64,000 nt of DNA, from positions 62,001 to 126,000 of the forward strand of contig JABTUL010000002.1 of NCBI GenBank assembly GCA_015075425.1, written 5' to 3'. Positions 8,562 through 17,304 of the stretch are shown piece after piece. Positions within the stretch are counted from its first letter, which is position 1. Each line of letters opens with the position of its first letter. Position numbers and translations under genes: made by a program. The DNA comes from Spirochaetales bacterium. Its GTDB lineage: Bacteria; Spirochaetota; Leptospiria; Leptospirales; Leptonemataceae. The notes under the pieces were generated by a model that had not been told where the DNA came from, did not search any database, and saw only the letters and a list, made by a program, of their open reading frames with translations.

Positions 8562-9322
8562 TATAAAGCCTCCGGGCCGCTTTTTTCCAGAATGGCCAGG
8601 CCCTTGCTGGTGGCAACGTAACGCATATGGAGATCTGGAAAAAGCTTGAGCCAGGCCTTTACAATCTTTACTTCTCCTTTTCGGTGGTAGTCGTCCAGAA
8701 AGATGCGCGCCCCGGGGTTTAAACAGGAATAGAGCAGCACAAGAGCCGGATAACGAGCCAGAGGATCCACAACGGCCGGTGGTCCGTCTACAACCAGAAG
8801 ATCAATGCCGGAGCTGAATAACCCGGGATGGATATCGTACCAGCGGCCTTTATACAGCCTTTTCTTCTCTAATACAGGAACCAGTGGCGCTTCGCGCAAA
8901 TCAACCAGCTGATCCACTCCGTAGCTACTCAGCAAATCCAGCGTGGCCGCACGGGACTGCGAGCGGTGCTCCAGAGCCAGAATTTTGCCGGTGGGGTTCC
9001 GTGCCAGAGCCAGCGCCATACAGAGCGTCGTGAGTCCACTGCCAGCTTCCACTATGAACGATGGGCTGCGCTCTACAATGTCAGCAACCAGCAACATCAA
9101 GAAATCGGGCGCCGCAGCCCAGGAAGTGCTCTGGGGCAGAGGTTTTTTCCCGGAGAGCAGCAGGTGAACGGAAAGCAAAGCCTCCTGGTTTTGCTTGATT
9201 TGCTGCGACTCACTTCTTACAATTTTCTCCAAGCGAAACAGATAAACGAGGATCACGGTGAATGTAAATATACTTGAACCTGCCAGCAAATACCCGGTTC
9301 CGCCTTCAAAAAAAACTTCCAT
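8561..9322 (-). CDS. Membrane-anchored class I SAM methyltransferase-like protein
   Basis: 253 residues. An N-terminal transmembrane anchor (about 12-30, 'YLLAGSSIFTFTVILVYLF') is followed by a coiled segment and a Rossmann methyltransferase domain: 'SFIVEAGSGLTTLCMALALAR' (motif I), 'ILALEHRSQSRAATLDLLSSYGV' (acidic motif II), 'IDLLVVDGPP' (post-I/IV) and 'ARIFLDDYHRKGE'. This resembles the Methyltransf_24 group, commonly near surface-polysaccharide genes. The substrate is unknown. Its TAA overlaps the start of the small lipoprotein gene and its ATG abuts the TAG of the LamG gene, so the three form an operon. Confidence 0.78.
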   Translation of the reverse strand: MEVFFEGGTGYLLAGSSIFTFTVILVYLFRLEKIVRSESQQIKQNQEALLSVHLLLSGKKPLPQSTSWAAAPDFLMLLVADIVERSPSFIVEAGSGLTTLCMALALARNPTGKILALEHRSQSRAATLDLLSSYGVDQLVDLREAPLVPVLEKKRLYKGRWYDIHPGLFSSGIDLLVVDGPPAVVDPLARYPALVLLYSCLNPGARIFLDDYHRKGEVKIVKAWLKLFPDLHMRYVATSKGLAILEKSGPEAL

Positions 9323-10570
9323 CTACTCTTCACAGAAGTAGACAAACGAGCCAAACAGGTAAGCCCCAAAATGCCCACCCCAGGAGGGTAGATCCCGACC
9401 GCCGTGCTCGAAACGAATGTAGCGTAGACCAGGGCCATAGCCACTGAACGTACCGGAAAGATGGATTGACCCGGCAGCAGGAATGGAAGTATCATTGACG
9501 TCACCGGTAGAAAAAGACGTGATCGGTGTCATGCTACCATTCAGCAGGGTAACCGTCATATGGCGCCACACCCCGGTCACATCGAAGCGGCGAAAAACAC
9601 TTTCGCCGTAGCAGATGTTGGGAGCCGCATCGAGGTTTGCTGCCGCGTAGCCATCAGCCAGCAGGTCGATCAGTTGTTCTTTGCGATCCCAATCAAATGA
9701 AGTCTGAAAGCAGGTTTGATCACCCACACCAGTAGTTCCCGCAAGCCAGCCGCTGCCGCCATTTGCTGTCACCGTCCAGCTACTCAGATTCTGTTCCTCT
9801 GCACTGGCGTTACGCAGGAGATTGCCGTGCAAAGATCGTATCTGCGCCGCTGACAGTACGTAGTTGTACAGTCGGACGTCGTCAATCTTCCCTTTGAAGT
9901 AGTCGTTTTGCATGCGGCCAACGAAGAGACTCCCACCGGCACGCGTGTTCAGGGGAATTCCCTGACTTAAGGCAACAGTGCCCACGGACAATCCGTTGTA
10001 ATAGAGGGTGGCCGCAGATCCACCATCGTAGGTGGCGCAGATGTGAGTCCAGGTATTCAGCGGCACCGGTCGGGCTATGGTAGCATTATTGTCCTGATTC
10101 CCAAATACCAGTCGCGTACCGGAATTATTGATGAAGCCCAGGGCACTCTGTCCATTTGTCTGATTCGCGTCACCGTAAGCCAGAGCAATAAGCCCGCCCC
10201 CGACCGGCAATTGAGAGAGGGAAACCCAGGCGCACAAAGTGCGCGGCTCAGCACCCAGAGGCAGTCGGGCATCGGACGAAGTGGAAAGGTATTCCGCACC
10301 GGAAAGCTGGTAGGCCCCGCTGGCATCCAGGGCTTTGCCCGATACGGCTGCCGCCCCAAAGTTACTCAGCGCCGTTGCCAGATAACCGGAGTCAGCGAGG
10401 CTCCCCCCGGTAAAGCGGTACTCATGCACCAGGGTATTGGGCGGGACGGGAGCCAGGGCAGTGGAATCGGAACCGGATGTTAATAGAAGAAAGGCGCCCG
10501 GGTTGAAAGCGGGAAAGGGAGCTACGCAGGCGGAAAGTCCCCAAAATGAAGCCCATACCCACCGTTTCAT
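9323..10570 (-). CDS. LamG/concanavalin-A-like domain lipoprotein
   Basis: Predicted outer-surface or periplasmic lipoprotein, 415 residues. I start at ATG 10570 because it opens a lipoprotein signal peptide, 'MKRWVWASFWGLSAC' (lipobox LSAC); an upstream ATG at 10648 would add an unsupported 26 residues. The middle (roughly 70-250) is a LamG-type jelly roll: 'LVHEYRFTGGSLADSG', 'TLCAWVSLSQLPVGG', 'TWTHICATYDGGSAATLYYNG', 'FVGRMQNDYFKGKIDDVRLYNYVLSAAQI'. The C-terminal 150 residues may be a second beta-rich domain. Such domains bind glycans or proteins. First gene of the operon with the anchored methyltransferase. Confidence 0.8.
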   Translation of the reverse strand: MKRWVWASFWGLSACVAPFPAFNPGAFLLLTSGSDSTALAPVPPNTLVHEYRFTGGSLADSGYLATALSNFGAAAVSGKALDASGAYQLSGAEYLSTSSDARLPLGAEPRTLCAWVSLSQLPVGGGLIALAYGDANQTNGQSALGFINNSGTRLVFGNQDNNATIARPVPLNTWTHICATYDGGSAATLYYNGLSVGTVALSQGIPLNTRAGGSLFVGRMQNDYFKGKIDDVRLYNYVLSAAQIRSLHGNLLRNASAEEQNLSSWTVTANGGSGWLAGTTGVGDQTCFQTSFDWDRKEQLIDLLADGYAAANLDAAPNICYGESVFRRFDVTGVWRHMTVTLLNGSMTPITSFSTGDVNDTSIPAAGSIHLSGTFSGYGPGLRYIRFEHGGRDLPSWGGHFGAYLFGSFVYFCEE

Positions 10571-10628
10571 AGATACAATCTCGACATTTTCACCCCGCAA
10601 AGGCCACCACTTTACCTGTGACTTCCCT

Positions 10629-11075
10629 TCACCGCGGTCGATTGTCAATCCGGATGGCCAGCCTCTGACTTTTCAATATAAATCGGGCACCAAGCCAGCC
10701 CATCGGAAGGTAGGCTAAAGTCAGATCCAGAATACTGAACCACAGCGGTGAAGGCAAAAGGATTACATTCAGGATTCCGCCGCAAAGAAAAAAAATGGAA
10801 ACGATGATCCCCGGAAGAATTTTATTCCCACTTCCGATGAATGCAGCCATTGATGCACCGAAGAGAGTTCCCAATGCGTGAGCCAAAAAAGGCATTACAA
10901 AGTGAATCGGAGTCATCTTTTCCATAGCAGCAGTCAGGCCTTCCATCGTTGCGAGGTCAGACCCTTCCGGGGGCGGAATTACAGATCCGCCAATCATAAT
11001 AATGCCCATATTTACAGCACTTCCCAGAATAAAGCCAACAATTATCGCAAGGACATTTCTAACGACAGGATTCAT
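10629..11075 (-). CDS. Small polytopic membrane protein
   Basis: 148 residues with four hydrophobic helices (about 6-30, 60-80, 87-108, 112-132). Features include 'VGFILGSAVNMGIIMIGG', a soluble loop 'PPPEGSDLATMEGLTAAMEKM', and 'HALGTLFGASMAAFIG'. Uncharacterised family with similar proteins in Leptospira and Bacteroidetes as far as I recall. It is followed on the same strand by the LamG gene after about 58 bp. No catalytic motif is visible. Confidence 0.75.
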   Translation of the reverse strand: MNPVVRNVLAIIVGFILGSAVNMGIIMIGGSVIPPPEGSDLATMEGLTAAMEKMTPIHFVMPFLAHALGTLFGASMAAFIGSGNKILPGIIVSIFFLCGGILNVILLPSPLWFSILDLTLAYLPMGWLGARFILKSQRLAIRIDNRPR

Positions 11076-11235
11076 CAGTATTCATCCCCGGACTACGGTC
11101 TCACACACGAGCCCACAGTGAAGACAGGCGCAAGTAATATCAAGCACATTAACCCATGCGGCTTTTTTTTGGCTGCCCCTTTTGAGCACCCGGTATTTCC
11201 TTGAAAATAGTGCGCCCGGTTAATTTAAGCCTTTC
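11076..11235. other. Divergent intergenic region, 160 bp
   Basis: Separates the small membrane protein (minus) from the GT39-like gene (plus). It holds a TTGAAA hexamer at 11201-11206 but no convincing -10 box at standard spacing, and no Shine-Dalgarno sequence before ATG 11236. The T-run near 11162-11170 lacks a clear stem. I see no small gene. Confidence 0.4.
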
Positions 11236-12750
11236 ATGAAAGCATGGCTCTCCCGACCCGGCAGTCCCCTTTCCGTCGCCCTGATTCTCTTTGGACTCTG
11301 GGTTGTCTGGGGCTACCGGAACTCCGAACTCTACTACGACGAAGCTTACACCATCCATGAATACGTGAATCGGGGCTGGCTGCGCATCACAACAGAGTAT
11401 GATGAGCCCAATAACCATGTTTTATTCAATATTTTAACTTATCTCTGGTTCAAGGTGGCCGGCATCACATCGGTGATTGAAAATACCAACGTCATGCGCA
11501 TACTTCCCGGCACAATTACGGTCGTGACACTGCTCTCCCTCTACAAATTAACCGCCATTACGCTTGGAAGGAATGCCGCACGACTTTCTCTTATTCTCCT
11601 TACGGGCTGCATCCCCTACTACAGCTACGCGTTGAGAATGCGCGGCTACACTCTGGGCTGTGCGCTCTTCATCCTGTTTCTCCTGGTGCTGGCTTACCTG
11701 GAAAAGACGAAAGCAAGGAACCGACAGGACCACGGTGCATCGCTTCTGCTCATACTGCTCTGTGCATTGCAGGTGTACAATCTGCCCAGCTCGGCGGCTA
11801 TTGTCCTTCCTGCGGGCCTTGCTGCCATTGCCCGATCCGCTGTGCAACGGCGCTGGATCTACATTCCCATTTTTGGTCTGGCGGCATTCCTATCTTTACT
11901 ATTTTATTTTCCCATGATTTCTGACTTGAGCCGGGTCTACTTGCCCGGTGGGAGTTATGGCAGCACAGACTCCCGCAGCGAGTTCTGGTTTGACGTTCTG
12001 CCGGCTGTTCTGACGGACTTGCCGGGCGGGGCGCTATTGACAGCTTTCCTGTTTTTGCCGCTCCTTCGCGCCTTCCAGCACCCCGGGCGATGGCGGAGTG
12101 GAATCGTTTTGATTGCGGCAGCGGGGTGCTCTGGTTTTGCTGGAATCATCGGTCTGTCCGGACTTGCTGCTCCCGTTCGCAACTTCGTAATCATCATGCC
12201 TGGCCTGGCTTTTCTTGCGGCCGCCGGACTCCATACTGTGACAGCAGGCCGATTTCGTTCCAGGTCCGGGCAGACCCGCCTTCTGTGGATTGTGCTACTG
12301 GGTGTGCAGCTGCACCTTTTTGCTGGAGTCGTCCGGCCACTTTTTCAATGGTCAGAGAAAATGAGTGGATCGGAAGGTGTGGAAGCAGTGCTCCACCCTT
12401 TGCCTTATTACTTTGCCCTTGATTCGGGAAAACTCCTGAGGGAGTACTCTGGGCGCACAGATACGAATTTGCTTATCGTCCACGAAGGAGATGCCTACAA
12501 CCTGGCAACAATGGCAATCGGACATGGTCTGCCTGTGAGCATGAAATTTAACGAGGACTTTGAACCGGCCCTGCAAAGAGACGGACATGTCTTCTTAGTT
12601 ACACGCAGGCCGGCAGACCTCAGGGCACGACTTCTATCCTGTGGCTACTCGGCGGAACTGGTATCAAGTCCCGCGCTACACGGGATATTCAAGGTCCGGC
12701 CAATCGGCTCAACCTCGCCGCCGACTCCTGGGTGTATGCAAACCAATTGA
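11236..12750 (+). CDS. GT39-like polytopic glycosyltransferase
   Basis: 504-residue integral membrane protein with about ten hydrophobic helices and a soluble C-terminal domain (about 390-504), the layout of the PMT/ArnT/GT39 (GT-C) superfamily, which use lipid-linked sugar donors. The first periplasmic loop has the acidic signature 'NSELYYDEAYTIHEY' and a second acidic site 'TTEYDEPNNHVLFNILTYLW', matching the catalytic DE and the conserved H-x-P/L-F region. Donor and acceptor are unknown. It is followed by tmk after 30 bp on the same strand. Confidence 0.78.
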   Translation: MKAWLSRPGSPLSVALILFGLWVVWGYRNSELYYDEAYTIHEYVNRGWLRITTEYDEPNNHVLFNILTYLWFKVAGITSVIENTNVMRILPGTITVVTLLSLYKLTAITLGRNAARLSLILLTGCIPYYSYALRMRGYTLGCALFILFLLVLAYLEKTKARNRQDHGASLLLILLCALQVYNLPSSAAIVLPAGLAAIARSAVQRRWIYIPIFGLAAFLSLLFYFPMISDLSRVYLPGGSYGSTDSRSEFWFDVLPAVLTDLPGGALLTAFLFLPLLRAFQHPGRWRSGIVLIAAAGCSGFAGIIGLSGLAAPVRNFVIIMPGLAFLAAAGLHTVTAGRFRSRSGQTRLLWIVLLGVQLHLFAGVVRPLFQWSEKMSGSEGVEAVLHPLPYYFALDSGKLLREYSGRTDTNLLIVHEGDAYNLATMAIGHGLPVSMKFNEDFEPALQRDGHVFLVTRRPADLRARLLSCGYSAELVSSPALHGIFKVRPIGSTSPPTPGCMQTN

Positions 12751-12780
12751 CCTGCTGGGTAGGATTCTTTAGCCTTCCGC

Positions 12781-13389
12781 ATGCTCGGTCTTTTCTGCGC
12801 GCTCGAAGGTATCGATGGCTCCGGGAAGTCCACATTGCACCAGGGACTGCGTCTACAGTCCTGGGAGACCGTTCCTGTTGTTTTCACGCACGAACCCACA
12901 GACGGCCCCTTCGGTCAGCAAATCCGCCAGGCCTTAAATGAACACCACGACCAGCACTTCTGGCTTGAACTTTTCACTAAGGACAGAGAATGGAATATGC
13001 GGGAACAAATCGGGCCGGCATTGAAAGAGGGCCAGTTGATTATCCAGGATCGCTGTTTTTTTTCGACCGCCGCCTACCAGGGAGATGAAGATGGCATCTC
13101 GCCCCGGGCCATTGTGGAACAGTCGCGCAAACGCTTTATCGAACCAGAATTGCTTTTTTTCTTGCAAATCGATCCGGACCAGGCGATGCAACGAACCGGC
13201 CTGCGCCAGGGGCGGGATACCTTTGAAAGAAACAGTCAGTACCTCAAGAAAGTAAATGATCGTTATAAAACCATTTTACCGCAAAACACCGTCTGGCTTG
13301 ATGCCACCCGCCCCGCAGAGGAGCTTATGATTCAGACGCAAAGCATCATTCTGCAGCGCTGGCAACAAAAAAGCAGGATCGGATTATGA
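12781..13389 (+). CDS. tmk: Thymidylate kinase
   Basis: dTMP kinase, converting dTMP to dTDP for DNA synthesis; cytoplasmic. P-loop 'EGIDGSGKST' (residues 9-18), the dTMP-binding 'THEPTDGPFGQQIR' loop (DR[HEP] element), 'IIQDRCFFSTAAYQG' (the conserved DR-Y-S-x-A-Y-Q motif) and a lid 'RTGLRQGRDTFER'. 202 residues, near the usual 205-215. The usual 'ADRxxH' motif is replaced by 'TKDREWNMREQI'. Its TGA overlaps the start of the adenosyltransferase gene by 4 bp. Confidence 0.93.
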   Translation: MLGLFCALEGIDGSGKSTLHQGLRLQSWETVPVVFTHEPTDGPFGQQIRQALNEHHDQHFWLELFTKDREWNMREQIGPALKEGQLIIQDRCFFSTAAYQGDEDGISPRAIVEQSRKRFIEPELLFFLQIDPDQAMQRTGLRQGRDTFERNSQYLKKVNDRYKTILPQNTVWLDATRPAEELMIQTQSIILQRWQQKSRIGL

Positions 13390-13943
13390 AGATCTACACC
13401 CGTAGCGGAGACGATGGACGAACCAGACTGGCGAGTGGCGAAGCCGTGAATAAACATGACCTGCGCGTGGAGCTGTACGGTCTGGTCGATGAACTCAATT
13501 CTGCCATCGGTCTGGGTGTATCGGACCTTGAGGCCACCGGAGAATCCTTACAGATGGGCAAAGCCTTACAGATAGAACAGAGTCTCCTTTTTGAACTCGG
13601 CGCGGAATTGGCCGGTTATCGCAAAATCGAGGCGGCCATTCTGCCCGAAGATATCGAACGACTGGAAAAACAGATCGATCAGTGGTCGGAAAACCTGGCG
13701 GACCTGCGACAGTTCATTCTGCCTGGAGGCACACGGGCCGCCGCTGGCCTGCATCTGTCGCGGACCATCTGTCGTCGACTGGAAAGACAGCTAACCCGCA
13801 GCAAAAGCGAAGGTCTGGAAATTTCTGCTATCATTATCATTTATATCAACCGTTTGTCGGATTATCTTTTTGTAGCGGCACGCACAGCAAACAGACTGGG
13901 CGGACAGACGGATATACCCTGGCAATCCGCGCGCAAATCATGA
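13386..13943 (+). CDS. pduO: PduO-type ATP:cob(I)alamin adenosyltransferase
   Basis: Transfers the adenosyl group of ATP to cob(I)alamin to form adenosylcobalamin. Family signatures: N-terminal 'IYTRSGDDGRTRL' (ATP-binding TKxGDxGxT type), 'LRVELYGLVDELNSAIGL', 'FILPGGTRAAAGLHLSRTICRRLER' and 'YINRLSDYLFVAARTANR'. 185 residues, as expected for the three-helix-bundle PduO/MMAB group. It overlaps tmk by ATGA and the PhoD-like gene by ATGA. Gives the cell a source of adenosylcobalamin, which the MerR-B12 regulator at 60556 might sense (inference). Confidence 0.92.
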   Translation: MKIYTRSGDDGRTRLASGEAVNKHDLRVELYGLVDELNSAIGLGVSDLEATGESLQMGKALQIEQSLLFELGAELAGYRKIEAAILPEDIERLEKQIDQWSENLADLRQFILPGGTRAAAGLHLSRTICRRLERQLTRSKSEGLEISAIIIIYINRLSDYLFVAARTANRLGGQTDIPWQSARKS

Positions 13944-15244
13944 ATAGATCCGGACTCTTTTTTCTGTCAGGCTTGCTGTGGATCGGACTCTGCCACTGCA
14001 CGGAAGTCCGGTTGCAGAGTGGCCCTATGGTGGGCGCTGTGGCCATGCGCTCTGCCTGGATCTGGGCCCGATCACAATCAAACCAACCGCTGACTCTGCG
14101 CTATTTTCCCGCTAAAGAAAGCAGTCCCGTCCGCGAAACTGTGGGCCTGCAGCGGACGGATGGTGTGGTCCATTTTGAACTGACCCACCTGGAGCCGGGA
14201 GAAAGTTACGAATATCGACTTTTGCAGAACGGGCAAGAGATCAGGCCCGAACATCAGCAACGATTCACAACCAAACCACTGTGGAAGTACAGACAGAATG
14301 ATCCACCCGATTTCAGCTTTGCACTGGGGTCCTGTCACTATGTGAATGAAGAACCCTACGATCGCAAGGGAAGGCCCTTTGGGGCCGGTTATGAAATTTT
14401 CTCGAGCATTTCAAATGAAAAGCCCGATTTCTTTCTGTGGATGGGCGATAACGTCTACCTCAGAGAAGCCGATTGGGACAGTCGCCACGGCATCTATGCA
14501 CGCTACGCCCACACTCGCGACCTGAGAGAAAGCCGCGCATTTTTTGCTGCCCTGCCCCAGTTTGCTATCTGGGACGACCATGACTTTGGACCGAACAATG
14601 CTTCGCGCTCCTTTACTCTTTCCAGACTGACAGAGGCTGCCTTCAAGGAGTACTGGCCGGATTTCAACTACCCTGGCCTGGGAATTTACCGCAGCTTCGC
14701 CTGGGGCGACGCCGAATTTTTTCTGCTGGATAACCGCACTTTTCGCACTCCAGGGAGCGTCCGCGGCGCTACCATTCTTGGTGAAGGGCAAAAGGCCTGG
14801 CTACGAGAGGCGCTTACGGAGAGTTCCGCTCGTTTCAAGTTCATAGTATTGGGAGGCCAACTGCTCAATTCGGAGGCCGTATTTGAAAACTACGCCACCC
14901 TGCCCGGGGAACGTACAGAAATTTTGCAAATGCTACAGGAACAACGAATCCGCGGTGTCATAGTACTGTCTGGAGATCGTCATCACTCGGAAATCAGTCG
15001 TCTGGAGCGGGACGACTACCCGCTGTATGAATTCACTGTTTCTCCGCTGACGGCGGGCACCTTCGCGGGAAGCCGCGAAAATAATCGTTATCGACTGCCG
15101 GGATCTCTCTTTCAAGATAGGGCCTTTGGTGTGATTGAATTGAAGGGACCGGCGGATAGACGGATCATTGAGTTTCGTTTAAAAGATAGCTCAGGAAAAA
15201 CACAAAATTCATTGACAATAAAAGCAAAGGACATCGGCGGCTGA
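13940..15244 (+). CDS. PhoD-like alkaline phosphatase/phosphodiesterase lipoprotein
   Basis: Exported metallophosphoesterase of the PhoD family. The frame is open upstream but the real start is ATG 13940, overlapping the previous TGA and opening a signal peptide 'MNRSGLFFLSGLLWIGLCHC' with a lipoprotein-like cysteine. A short Fn3-like N-domain ends in 'FELTHLEPGESYEYRL'. The catalytic domain shows 'FALGSCHYV', 'PDFFLWMGDNVY', 'AIWDDHDFGPNNA', 'DAEFFLLDNRTFR' and 'VIVLSGDRHHSE', covering the metal-binding Asp/Asn/His set. 434 residues. Probable role: phosphate release from periplasmic or surface organophosphates. Confidence 0.88.
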   Translation: MNRSGLFFLSGLLWIGLCHCTEVRLQSGPMVGAVAMRSAWIWARSQSNQPLTLRYFPAKESSPVRETVGLQRTDGVVHFELTHLEPGESYEYRLLQNGQEIRPEHQQRFTTKPLWKYRQNDPPDFSFALGSCHYVNEEPYDRKGRPFGAGYEIFSSISNEKPDFFLWMGDNVYLREADWDSRHGIYARYAHTRDLRESRAFFAALPQFAIWDDHDFGPNNASRSFTLSRLTEAAFKEYWPDFNYPGLGIYRSFAWGDAEFFLLDNRTFRTPGSVRGATILGEGQKAWLREALTESSARFKFIVLGGQLLNSEAVFENYATLPGERTEILQMLQEQRIRGVIVLSGDRHHSEISRLERDDYPLYEFTVSPLTAGTFAGSRENNRYRLPGSLFQDRAFGVIELKGPADRRIIEFRLKDSSGKTQNSLTIKAKDIGG

Positions 15245-15249
15245 CTGCC

Positions 15250-15981
15250 TCAAGTGAGTAGTGCCAAGGCAGAGAGGGCAAGGATCAATTGCAGCGTTAT
15301 GCGGAACAGCCGCTCAGAAATGCGCCAGTGCAGCCAGTCGCCGGCACGCAGAGCCAGAGGAATCGTCGGCAATAAGAGCAAAAACTGCCGGGTCTCTGGA
15401 CCGGCAAAACGGCCGTCAAAAACGTACCAGCCCAGCAGCAAGCCATTGAGCAAAAGCCAGACTGCCATTAGGGTTGCACGAAACACCTGTCGACCAAGGC
15501 CCTGGCTGCCCAGGGCCTGAACCAGAGCCGGCCCCCCTGAGGCATAAATTCCGTGAAATAAACCGGCAAGCAACATCCAGGCAGAGGAGACAAAACGGGC
15601 GGACTGCCGGGGCGCTCTGTCGGGCCGCAAAAGCAGGTACCACAATTCGTACAGAGCAAAAGATAAAATAAGCAAACCAAATCCCTGACGCAGCACCGGG
15701 CCTTCCAGCCGACTTTCCAGTAAAATACCGATCACCCCCCCCAGAGCCATGAAAGGTAGTATTTTTCCGAATAGAAGCGGCCGATCAATATGGCTGCGCT
15801 GGCGGTAGACAATCCACAAACACAGCGGCAAATTCAGGGCCACCAGCACCGGAAGAATAGCCCGCATGGGAAAAAAAAGAGCACCCAGAGTCAGGGCTAT
15901 AACCACGCTGCCAAAGCCGGTCATGGCCTGTGCGGTATAGGCGAAGAAGACAAGGCCAGCAAGCAGAAGCAGATCAGCCAC
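15250..15981 (-). CDS. TSUP (TauE/SafE) family transporter
   Basis: Integral membrane protein, 243 residues and about eight helices, of the TSUP family (sulfite/organosulfonate-type anion exporters). The characteristic N-terminal 'AQAMTGFGSVVIALTLGALFFP' and internal repeat 'GLFHGIYASGGPALVQALG' are both present. Substrate not predictable. It ends 5 bp from the convergent PhoD-like gene, leaving no room for a separate terminator. It follows the ammonium transporter by 33 bp on the same strand. Confidence 0.85.
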   Translation of the reverse strand: MADLLLLAGLVFFAYTAQAMTGFGSVVIALTLGALFFPMRAILPVLVALNLPLCLWIVYRQRSHIDRPLLFGKILPFMALGGVIGILLESRLEGPVLRQGFGLLILSFALYELWYLLLRPDRAPRQSARFVSSAWMLLAGLFHGIYASGGPALVQALGSQGLGRQVFRATLMAVWLLLNGLLLGWYVFDGRFAGPETRQFLLLLPTIPLALRAGDWLHWRISERLFRITLQLILALSALALLT

Positions 15982-16014
15982 AGACCAGGGGAATCGGGGG
16001 AAGAATGGCGACGA

Positions 16015-17301
16015 TCAGGAAAATTTTTCCGGATACGCTTCGTTGCCATGCTCGATGATATCTAACCCCTCAATTTCTTCCTCCCGTGAAACACGAAGCC
16101 CAACGGTATACTTCAAACCCAGCATCAAAAGGAGTCCCGCCCCCAGCGCCCAGACAAAAGCAATTGCGCTGCCCAGAGCCTGAACACCCAGCAAGGCCAT
16201 TCCACCACCGTAAAAGAGGCCCGCAGTGCCGCTGCCAAATTCCGGACTGGCAAAAAGACCAACGGCCAGAGTGCCCCACAGACCGCAAACTCCGTGGACG
16301 GAGATGGCACCGACAGGATCATCAACGCGGATCAGATCAAAAAAAATTACGGAAAAAACCACCAGAACACCGGCAACAGCTCCAATGATGAGTGCTCCGG
16401 TTGTGTCCACGTCATAGCAGGGAGCGGTGATGGCCACAAGCCCGGCCAGCACTCCATTGAGTACCATAGTAATATCGGGTCTCTTAAACAGGAGCCAGGA
16501 GACAAACAGTGCGGCCATACCGCCAGTAGCCGATGCCAGAGCAGTCATCACCGCAACTATGGCAAAGGAACCTTTGCCCACAGAGGTTGTGGACCCCGGA
16601 TTGAAACCAAACCAGCCGAACCAGAGCAAAAAAACACCAATCGTGGCCAGTGAAAGGTTATGTCCAAAAATAGGAGAAACTTTACCATCCTCTCTGTATT
16701 TTCCCAGGCGCGGCCCGAGCACCAGTGCTCCGGCCAGGGCCAGCCAGCCACCGATAGCATGTACAACTGTTGAACCGGCAAAATCAATGAAACCCAGGCG
16801 AACGAGTAAACCCTGGTTGGTGGAATCAAACAGAGAGTTCCAGCTAAGGCTGCCGAAAACGGGATAGATGAATCCACTGATGCAGACAGAAGCAATCAAG
16901 TATGCCGGGAAGCGCGTCCGTTCCGCCATGGCCCCTGAAGCGATGGTGGCCGCCGTACCACAGAACACGGCCTGGAACAGAAAAAATCCATAGTTCCAGC
17001 TATCCGGCTTACCCTGCACATCAATCAAAGCGGTAGCCACGGCAGGCATTCCCGGGCCCAGGCCGGCAATGAGGGACGGGCCATACATGAGAGAAAATCC
17101 AAGGAAGAAATATGCCAGCGTACCGAAGAGAAAATCGCTGATATTTTTCATTAATATGTTAACAACATTTTTAGTACGAGTGAATCCCGCTTCCACCAGA
17201 GCAAAGCCCGCCTGCATCAGGAAGACCAGAAATGCAGACAGGCACATCCAGAGGAGATCGGTTTCCTGGCGCAAAATACTCAGTCCATCCAGTGTTTCCA
17301 T
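16015..17301 (-). CDS. amt: Ammonium transporter (Amt/MEP/Rh)
   Basis: 428 residues, eleven hydrophobic helices, no signal-peptide extension. Family landmarks: 'LMQAGFALVEAGFTR', 'WNYGFFLFQAVFCGTAATIASGAMAERTR', 'FIDFAGSTVVHAIGGWLALAGA' (with the conserved Asp and first pore His), 'LLWFGWFGFNPGSTTS' and 'AISVHGVCGLWGTLAVGLFA' (second pore His). The short cytoplasmic tail 'LRVSREEEIEGLDIIEHGNEAYPE' matches the usual Amt C-terminus. No GlnK/PII gene adjoins it; instead a GAF-SpoIIE-TPR phosphatase lies 4 bp upstream in the same operon. Confidence 0.94.
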   Translation of the reverse strand: METLDGLSILRQETDLLWMCLSAFLVFLMQAGFALVEAGFTRTKNVVNILMKNISDFLFGTLAYFFLGFSLMYGPSLIAGLGPGMPAVATALIDVQGKPDSWNYGFFLFQAVFCGTAATIASGAMAERTRFPAYLIASVCISGFIYPVFGSLSWNSLFDSTNQGLLVRLGFIDFAGSTVVHAIGGWLALAGALVLGPRLGKYREDGKVSPIFGHNLSLATIGVFLLWFGWFGFNPGSTTSVGKGSFAIVAVMTALASATGGMAALFVSWLLFKRPDITMVLNGVLAGLVAITAPCYDVDTTGALIIGAVAGVLVVFSVIFFDLIRVDDPVGAISVHGVCGLWGTLAVGLFASPEFGSGTAGLFYGGGMALLGVQALGSAIAFVWALGAGLLLMLGLKYTVGLRVSREEEIEGLDIIEHGNEAYPEKFS

Positions 17302-17304
17302 AGC

